A stretch of DNA of 64,000 bases from assembly GCA_009693255.1 (NCBI GenBank), contig SHXQ01000004.1, positions 1 through 64,000 of the forward strand. The letters run 5' to 3'. Both the position numbers and the translations under genes were made by a program. The stretch is from Methylotenera sp. (GTDB lineage: Bacteria > Pseudomonadota > Gammaproteobacteria > Burkholderiales > Methylophilaceae). Below the pieces are notes generated by a model. That model was not told the origin of the DNA. It worked only from the letters and a program-made list of their open reading frames with translations, and did no database searches. This document shows, one piece after another, positions 57,275-64,000 of this stretch. Positions within the stretch are counted from its first letter, which is position 1, and every line of letters starts with the position of its first letter.

Positions 57275-58678
57275 ATGGGCACTCGCATGCTAAGCGCTAG
57301 ACGCTCGATGCGTTATTGGATGTTGCCACTATTATTCATCGTTGGGCAAGCGCATGCCTTGGATTTATTGGGGGCATGGCAGGCGGCGCTTAGCCAAGAC
57401 CCAGTGTTTGCGGCAGCGCGCGCAGCAGCGAGGGTTGGGCGCACAAAAATCTTGCAAGCTACGGCGCTTAAAGGCCCGCAAGTCACGCTTAATGCGGGCG
57501 TGGCAGGGGTGAGCAATGACAATAAGATTACGGATGCACAGTTTTCTAATGCACAATTTGCTGGTGGCGCGACAGGCACAAATGGCACGACCGACTTTCT
57601 GACTAAAACCGATGGCGGTCTTGATTTAAACGTCAATCTGCGTGCTGAGATGCCCTTGTATGATGTAGCCAAAATCAGCGCCGCATCGCAACTGAATAAA
57701 CAAGCGGCTTTGGCTGAAGTCCAGTTAATAGCAGAAGCACAACAGTTAATGTTACGGGTCTCACAGGCGTACTTTGATGTATTGCTGGCGACAGACGCGC
57801 TGCAAGCCCTCAAGGCGCAACAAACAGCACTAGCCGAAGCGCTCGCTAGCGCAAAAGCCCGCTTTAAAGAAGGCGATGCGGCGATTATTGATACGCATGA
57901 AACCCAAGCGCGGGCCGATATGCTGAGCGCACAAGTATTGGAAGCTGAAAGTAATGTTCATCTCACGCGTGCGGCGTTGGCGGATATTTCTGGCAACCAA
58001 GAGGCGTCTTTATCTCAGTTGTCTAATAAGGCTAATTTTCAGCAGTATGCGGGCGGCGATTTACAAAGCTGGTTGACCCGAGTGCAAACCAATAACCCAC
58101 AGTTACAGGTGCAACAATTGCAGCACGATATTGCGCAACTCGAAAGTGGTAAGTTGCAGTCTAAATACGCACCTATGCTAAATTTAGTGGCGCAGGTGGG
58201 GAGTGAGCGTTTACAAGGCTTAGCGGGTAGTGATGCCGATGTGACTAATCGACAGTTAAGCCTAGGGGTGCAGTTGACTATTCCCCTTTATAGCAGTGGC
58301 ATGCGTGATGCACGTTACCAAGAAGCTTTAGCCCTAGAAAATCAGGCGCGCAGCCAAACCGATGTGGTTAAGCAGCGTGCCGTGCAAGCGGCAAGATCAG
58401 CATGGATGGCGGTCACGGTTGGGCAAGGGCAGGTCAAGGCTTTAGAACAGGCACAGCACTCGGCTGAGGTTAAACTAGATTCCACCCGCTTAGGCCGTGA
58501 TGTAGGCGACCGCACTACGCTGGATGTGCTAAATTCCGAGCAAGAGCTGCACACTACCCGATTGGCACTTTATCGTAGTAAATATCAAGTATTACAGGCT
58601 TTGCTTAATCTTTCAGCGGCGGCTGGCGAGTTAGACGAAGCCCGTTTACATGAGATTAATCAAGCACTCAGTCAATAA
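57275..58678 (+). CDS. TolC-family outer-membrane channel
   Basis: About 467 residues from ATG 57275 (an in-frame TTG at 57266 would overlap the previous stop). Signal peptide ending AHA, then two coiled-coil repeats; LDLLGAWQAALSQDPVFAAARA at the N-terminus and NNPQLQVQQLQHDIAQLESGKLQSKYAPMLNLVAQ in the middle are typical of TolC/AggA type I export channels. Completes the pump. Confidence 0.9.
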   Translation: MGTRMLSARRSMRYWMLPLLFIVGQAHALDLLGAWQAALSQDPVFAAARAAARVGRTKILQATALKGPQVTLNAGVAGVSNDNKITDAQFSNAQFAGGATGTNGTTDFLTKTDGGLDLNVNLRAEMPLYDVAKISAASQLNKQAALAEVQLIAEAQQLMLRVSQAYFDVLLATDALQALKAQQTALAEALASAKARFKEGDAAIIDTHETQARADMLSAQVLEAESNVHLTRAALADISGNQEASLSQLSNKANFQQYAGGDLQSWLTRVQTNNPQLQVQQLQHDIAQLESGKLQSKYAPMLNLVAQVGSERLQGLAGSDADVTNRQLSLGVQLTIPLYSSGMRDARYQEALALENQARSQTDVVKQRAVQAARSAWMAVTVGQGQVKALEQAQHSAEVKLDSTRLGRDVGDRTTLDVLNSEQELHTTRLALYRSKYQVLQALLNLSAAAGELDEARLHEINQALSQ

Positions 58679-58687
58679 CTTTATTAA

Positions 58688-59983
<1,296 letters not shown>

Positions 59984-60004
59984 GTTTTGGGCTGTAGTAT
60001 GATT

Positions 60005-60031
60005 AACGCACTGAATTCAATTCAGTGCGTT
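60005..60031 (+). terminator. Hairpin terminator after sqr
   Basis: A near-continuous palindrome aacgcactgaatt-c-aattcagtgcgtt followed by tctagtgtt. A very stable stem, but the T-run is weak. It marks the end of the pump-SQR transcript. Confidence 0.6.
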
Positions 60032-60099
60032 TCTAGTGTTAGTGAGTTACAAGCAGTCATTCATATTGCATCTTCAATTCGATTGAAAAGGCCGTTATC

Positions 60100-60615
60100 A
60101 TGAACAGTAGCCAAACCCCAGAAAAAGCCAATGATGCCGTAGATCAAGAATACGAGCCATCCTTAGAAAATGCCTTAAAAAAATCCAAGCAAACTGACGC
60201 CAGCCCACACGATTTACTTAGTAGCGCTGATAGGCAAAAACCGCCAAGTACATTAGGCTTTATTGATGGGGCGATTAGACTGGAGCAGTCTATTAAGCGA
60301 GATTTGATTGAAGCGGCACATCATATGAATGAAACTGGCAAAGAGCTGAAAGATTGGCTAGGCTTTGATTTGATGCTCATTAAAAATGAACTGTGGAAAA
60401 ACTTCACAGAAGCTACCGATAAAACTACGCTAGAGCTATTGAAACTGAAAAATATTGCGGCTAATGCCGAGTATCACACGGGTGAGATTATTGGCTTAAG
60501 TACTTTAATTTGTGATCATTGCCAGGCTGCCTTAAATTTTCACAAATCTGGGCATATTCCCCCTTGTGGTAAATGCCATGGTAGCAGTTTTCATCGGCAA
60601 AAGTTTGTGGCTTAA
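60100..60615 (+). CDS. Zinc-ribbon protein (DUF1451 type)
   Basis: 171 residues: a charged N-terminus, a helical middle (about 55-130, LIEAAHHMNETGKELKDWLGFDL) and a C-terminal zinc ribbon CDHCQ-x18-CGKC. It resembles YbeL-like DUF1451 proteins of unknown function. Cytoplasmic, no signal. Single gene. Confidence 0.8.
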   Translation: MNSSQTPEKANDAVDQEYEPSLENALKKSKQTDASPHDLLSSADRQKPPSTLGFIDGAIRLEQSIKRDLIEAAHHMNETGKELKDWLGFDLMLIKNELWKNFTEATDKTTLELLKLKNIAANAEYHTGEIIGLSTLICDHCQAALNFHKSGHIPPCGKCHGSSFHRQKFVA

Positions 60616-60656
60616 ACGGCTATAAAAAATAAAGGCAACACTAAGATGCCTGTATT

Positions 60657-61604
60657 TTAGTGCTTTTTAGCTAACACTTTATGCGTCAATTCAACCAGTA
60701 GCAGGAAAATTGCACCAACAATTAAGCCAATAATCGCATCGACTACTAGTGGCGTTATCAGCGCTAATGCCTCACCAATTAAGCCCAAGCCTTGCACTAT
60801 GGCGGCAACGTATTCAGCCCAATGATGTAGCACAGGTATGCCATGCCCAATAATGCTACCGCCCACCATAAACATGGCAAGCGTGCCGACAACCGACAAG
60901 GTGCGCATTAACCTAGGCGCAAAAGCCAATAGATATTTGCCGACGTTACGTTGAAGTTGACGGTACAAACTTTTGCCATTTTTTAGCATTAAATATAGCC
61001 CAAGGTCATCTAGCTTAACAATGCCCGCAACCAAACCATATACCCCCACCGTCATCACCATCGCCACGATAGCGACTACAGAAGCTTGCTGGTTAAAGCT
61101 AGCTTCTGCTACTGTGCCCAGCGCAATCACAATAATTTCTGCGGACAAAATAAAGTCGGTACGAATAGCGCCTTGGATTTTTTCTTTTTCTAGGGCGACT
61201 AAATCTACTTTGGCATCTGTGATAGCCTTGGCTAGCTCAGCATGGTGTGACAGCGCTTGCTGTGGGCTATGCAGTAGTTTGTGCGCGACCTTTTCAAAAC
61301 CCTCAAAACATAAATAAGCGCCACCCGCCATGAGTAATGGTGTAATGACCCAGGGTGCAAAATAGCTAATTGCGAGTGCGCTAGGGACTAATATCAGTTT
61401 GTTGAGAAATGATCCTTTAGCCACCGCCCATACTACCGGTAGCTCACGCTCAGCATGTACACCTGAGACTTGTTGAGCATTAAGCGCTAAATCATCACCC
61501 AATACCCCCGCTGTTTTTTTGGCGGCAATTTGTGTCATCACCGACACGTCATCGAGTATCGTCGCAATGTCGTCTAAGAGTGCTAATAAACTGCCTGCGG
61601 CCAT
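60657..61604 (-). CDS. DUF808 (YedI-like) inner-membrane protein
   Basis: 315 residues, about six helices; the N-terminus MAAGSLLALLDDIATILDDVSVM and YLCFEGFEKVAHKL are characteristic of DUF808/YedI. Function unknown in the family. Starts four bases after the regA stop, so probably transcribed with regBA. Confidence 0.87.
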   Translation of the reverse strand: MAAGSLLALLDDIATILDDVSVMTQIAAKKTAGVLGDDLALNAQQVSGVHAERELPVVWAVAKGSFLNKLILVPSALAISYFAPWVITPLLMAGGAYLCFEGFEKVAHKLLHSPQQALSHHAELAKAITDAKVDLVALEKEKIQGAIRTDFILSAEIIVIALGTVAEASFNQQASVVAIVAMVMTVGVYGLVAGIVKLDDLGLYLMLKNGKSLYRQLQRNVGKYLLAFAPRLMRTLSVVGTLAMFMVGGSIIGHGIPVLHHWAEYVAAIVQGLGLIGEALALITPLVVDAIIGLIVGAIFLLLVELTHKVLAKKH

Positions 61605-61608
61605 GTTT

Positions 61609-62163
61609 TTATTTAGTCCTTAATGGGGTTTTGTTTAGTTTTCTTTGCAATGTGCGTCTATGCATATTTAAGCTACGTGCGGTGGCCGATATATTGCCAT
61701 CATGCTCGGTTAATACACGCTGAATATGCTCCCACTCTAGGCGATCAATAGAAAGTGGATTGGCTGATAATTCAACGTCGGTATCACCGGATTTTTTGCC
61801 AAACGCCTCCACAATTTCATCCGCATCTACTGGCTTAGCAAGGTAATGCGTTGCGCCCAATTTAATAGCTTCTATTGCTGTTGTAATGCTAGCAAAACCA
61901 GTCAGCACCACTATGCGCATACCGGCTTGTAAACTGGCGAGCTGACGGACCAATACCAGCCCTGAATGACCCGCCATTTTTAGATCAACCACGGCATATT
62001 CTGGTGCTTCTAGCTGCGCCAACTCAAATGCAGTTTCGGCACTATTAGCCGTGGTGACTAAAAAGCCGCGTTTAGTCATGGCTGGGGCGAGCACGCTTAA
62101 AAAATCGGTATCGTCATCGACTAAAAGTAGCGTAGGTTTTTCGTCTGTTGTCGCTGTACTCAT
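61609..62163 (-). CDS. regA: Redox response regulator RegA/PrrA/ActR
   Basis: 184 residues: a receiver domain with LLLVDDDTDF, phospho-Asp60 (YAVVDLKMAG), VLTGFAS and HYLAKP, a linker, and a Fis-type helix-turn-helix (RLEWEHIQRVLTEHDGNISATARSLNMHRRTLQRKL) almost invariant in RegA/PrrA proteins. It activates respiration, carbon or nitrogen genes under low oxygen. It overlaps regB by four bases (ATGA). Confidence 0.93.
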   Translation of the reverse strand: MSTATTDEKPTLLLVDDDTDFLSVLAPAMTKRGFLVTTANSAETAFELAQLEAPEYAVVDLKMAGHSGLVLVRQLASLQAGMRIVVLTGFASITTAIEAIKLGATHYLAKPVDADEIVEAFGKKSGDTDVELSANPLSIDRLEWEHIQRVLTEHDGNISATARSLNMHRRTLQRKLNKTPLRTK

Positions 62164-63464
62164 TGTGCAACCTTCAATTTGGCTAATGGCAGTTTGACGC
62201 TGGTCAGTACACCGCCTTCTGCGTGGTTGTTCAAACTTAACTCACCGTCATAACGCGCCAATGTGGTTTGCGTTAAATAGACGCCCAGTCCCATGCCTTC
62301 TTCATTTTTAGAGGTAAAAAATGGCGTGCCTAATTGTCTCTTGGTTTCTGTACTTAAGCCGCGCCCAAAATCACGTATCTGTATTGTGAGCAATTTTTCA
62401 GTCCAATCAGCCTCAAATACAATACGCTCAGGTGATTCATCGGCGGCATTATCCAGCAAATTTAAAATCGCTTGGGTGAGGGTTCTGTCTATTAAAATCA
62501 TTGGGTCAAATCCACTGCTAGGCATAGTCACTAGCAATTCTGTCGCTGGCCGCGTATCGCGCCAGCGCTGAATAGCCTCTAATATAAATTCGCTTATGGG
62601 CAAGCCATGCCCTGATTCCGCCCTTGTTTGGCCAGCGTTACGGGTAATAGACGATAAAATTTCTTTGCAGCGCGACACTTGTTTTTGCAATATCTCAAGT
62701 TGCTTTAAAAGTTCAGGTTGGCTTGCATATTCTTGGCTAAGTTCTTTACTCACCACCGCCATGGTGGCGAGTGGTGTGCCTAGCTCATGGGCGGCGCTGG
62801 TGGCTAAGGTGCCCAAGGCCAGCATGCGTTCACTTTCTAACGCTTTTTCACGCACTGCAGCAATGGTTTTATCGTAGTCACGCAAGTTTTGTCCAATACG
62901 CGCAATAAAAATGGCCACAATAATTGAGCTTACGACAAAGCCTATCCACATGCCAACTAAATGAATATCTAACTGCACGGCACTTTGCCCATCCACATGC
63001 GCATGTAAATGCAAATGCGAAAGCGGCACATGGTAAAACATCAGCAAGGTATAACAAGTAATGCTTAAACTTGCTACTGCCCAAGCGTAAGCCGCTCGTA
63101 AAGCCACTGCCGCAACAGTAACCGGCAGTAAATACATCCAAATAAATGGATTGCTATAACCGCCGCTAAAATAAAAAAGCACGGAAAGCGCGGCAATGTC
63201 TCCTAACAGCTGCAGCAGTAATTCCTGCTGCGTGATGGCTTGGTGCGTTTGCTGAGTGTGCTTGAGTCGCCACCATGCCACCAAGCTGAATAAGCCTAAC
63301 GCCACAATCGCCAGTGACAAAGGCAACACAGGCAAAGGCACAGAGGTCTGGCGCAAAATAAAAATGACCAAACTTAAACACACCATCACCACACTGCGGA
63401 GCATGATTAAACGCTGCATGTTTAAGCGTGTTGCATTAAAAAGTGATGGTTGGTTGGCTAGCAT
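62160..63464 (-). CDS. regB: Redox sensor histidine kinase RegB/PrrB
   Basis: 434 residues: six N-terminal membrane helices, the quinone-site loop GGYSNPF (101-107), H-box SAAHELGTPLATM with His226, the redox box with Cys266 (QVSRCKEILSSI) and a HATPase domain (NLLDNAADESPE, GMGLGVYLTQTTL). A His-rich periplasmic loop (His150, 152, 154, 156) is notable. It senses quinone/redox state and controls RegA. Divergent from the outer-membrane gene at 63623. Confidence 0.93.
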   Translation of the reverse strand: MLANQPSLFNATRLNMQRLIMLRSVVMVCLSLVIFILRQTSVPLPVLPLSLAIVALGLFSLVAWWRLKHTQQTHQAITQQELLLQLLGDIAALSVLFYFSGGYSNPFIWMYLLPVTVAAVALRAAYAWAVASLSITCYTLLMFYHVPLSHLHLHAHVDGQSAVQLDIHLVGMWIGFVVSSIIVAIFIARIGQNLRDYDKTIAAVREKALESERMLALGTLATSAAHELGTPLATMAVVSKELSQEYASQPELLKQLEILQKQVSRCKEILSSITRNAGQTRAESGHGLPISEFILEAIQRWRDTRPATELLVTMPSSGFDPMILIDRTLTQAILNLLDNAADESPERIVFEADWTEKLLTIQIRDFGRGLSTETKRQLGTPFFTSKNEEGMGLGVYLTQTTLARYDGELSLNNHAEGGVLTSVKLPLAKLKVAQ

Positions 63465-63540
63465 GTTATGGGTCGTCAGTATGGCAGGTAATTAAGCCAC
63501 ATTATAAAGCCTACGCGAAAATAATTATTAATTCCTACCT

Positions 63541-63555
63541 GCGACAATTTGTCAC
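63541..63555. promoter_or_regulatory. RegA/RegR-type box between regB and the next gene
   Basis: gcgac-aattt-gtcac; the reverse strand reads GTGAC-N5-GTCGC, matching the GNGRC...GNCGC half sites described for RegR/RegA binding (two mismatches in the central positions of the full RegR consensus). It ends just before the weak -35 of the plus-strand promoter, a class II activator position. Confidence 0.5.
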
Positions 63556-63556
63556 A

Positions 63557-63585
63557 TTCCTTAGCATTTTCATTTCACCTATAAT
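63557..63585 (+). promoter_or_regulatory. Activator-type promoter of the 63623 gene
   Basis: A poor -35 (TTCCTT, 63557-63562), 17 bases, and a perfect TATAAT (63580-63585), 38 bases before the ATG at 63623. The weak -35 next to the RegA-like box suggests activation. Confidence 0.5.
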
Positions 63586-63622
63586 CGCATGCATTAATAA
63601 TTTCTAAATGAAATGAATCGTT

Positions 63623-64000
63623 ATGAATAAGTCCATCTTAGCATCGACGCTACTTGCAGTCCTTACCGGTGTTGCTTCTCCCGCAGCCTTTTCTTATTGT
63701 GGCGGTGCTTTTTGTACCATGAACACTAACTGGGATGTACAAGGTGTTTGGGATAAACCAGGCATTCGCCTTGATTTACGTGCCGAGTTTATTAATCTTG
63801 ATCAACTACGAGCCGGTACTAAAAATGTTAGTCCTGCAGGCCTACTCAATACGCATGATGAAACACGAACATTGAACCGAAATTTTGTAGGCACTCTGGA
63901 TTGGAGTATTAACGATGACTGGGGCGTGACTTTTCGTGCCCCGCTGGTTAATCGGGCTCACAATCACATCCATAATATAAGCGACGGTGCTGGTGGAGTT
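63623..64000 (+). CDS. Outer-membrane-like protein, 5' part (runs off window)
   Basis: 126 codons are visible with no stop. Signal peptide about 1-24 (VASPAAFS), then a Cys pair (YCGGAFC) and a region with alternating pattern (GIRLDLRAEFINLDQL, NFVGTLDWSINDDWGVTFRAPL) like a beta-barrel. Unknown family. Its promoter carries a RegA-type box, suggesting redox regulation. Confidence 0.6.
   Translation, partial: MNKSILASTLLAVLTGVASPAAFSYCGGAFCTMNTNWDVQGVWDKPGIRLDLRAEFINLDQLRAGTKNVSPAGLLNTHDETRTLNRNFVGTLDWSINDDWGVTFRAPLVNRAHNHIHNISDGAGGV

Overview
The window looks like chromosome of a betaproteobacterium, most likely Methylophilaceae/Nitrosomonadales (Methylotenera- or Methylophilus-like). This is inferred from the moderately AT-rich coding sequence, the complete System I cytochrome c maturation operon, the RegB/RegA redox pair and the order of housekeeping genes. 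No database search was possible. There is no rRNA operon, CRISPR array, integrase or insertion sequence. The DNA is densely coding, and its only longer gene-poor stretches are two decayed cyclic-di-GMP genes.

Layout. 1-2096: the 3' end of one tRNA-Lys-like gene, a four-gene mercury/heavy-metal-transport-like cluster (outer-membrane protein, MerP-like, MerT-like, Cys-tailed mini membrane protein) and a complete tRNA-Lys(CTT). 2233-8727: ccmABCDEFGHI, including a 54-residue ccmD. 8778-13744: tRNA-Arg(CCG), a membrane-anchored cytochrome c, apaH, an olsB/olsA ornithine-lipid pair, a SlyB-like lipoprotein and a PfkB kinase. 13832-16178 (minus strand): tlpA - hemJ - a membrane protein carrying a TetR-type ligand domain - a TetR regulator with its own promoter. 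16418-25046: a 1296-residue FAD/Fe-S dehydrogenase, phoB-phoR-lipoprotein and an oxalate/formate-type MFS transporter. 25141-26129: ribH-nusB. 26138-26637: HD-GYP pseudogene. 26634-31030 (minus): lpxH, two cyclophilins, an L,D-transpeptidase and a TPR protein. 31205-34895: cysS, argJ, a Nudix-ThiE fusion. 34892-37938 (minus): PCuAC copper chaperone, yacG, zapD, coaE, pilD. 38175-51716: a small unknown gene, ispB, rplU-rpmA-obgE-proB, purE-purK, rpsT, murJ-ribF-ileS-lspA and a sulfite-oxidase-fold enzyme. 51803-52220: EAL pseudogene. 52282-59983: an ArsR repressor divergent from an RND pump - DUF2892 - TolC - sulfide:quinone reductase cluster. 60100-63464: zinc-ribbon protein, DUF808 protein, regA-regB. 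63623-64000: start of an outer-membrane-like protein preceded by a RegA-type box.

How the parts fit. The Ccm operon, the cytochrome c, the thioredoxin-like proteins, HemJ and RegBA form a respiratory/redox theme. The sulfide:quinone reductase downstream of an RND pump, with a strong promoter buried in a 10-bp perfect inverted repeat beside an ArsR gene with three cysteines, suggests an inducible sulfur or thiol-stress module. The metal cluster at the left end and the PCuAC chaperone concern metal handling. The best candidates for something undescribed are the detached TetR ligand domain on a membrane anchor next to a TetR gene with an apparently leaderless promoter, the ArsR-RND-SQR cluster, and the tRNA-bracketed metal cluster.
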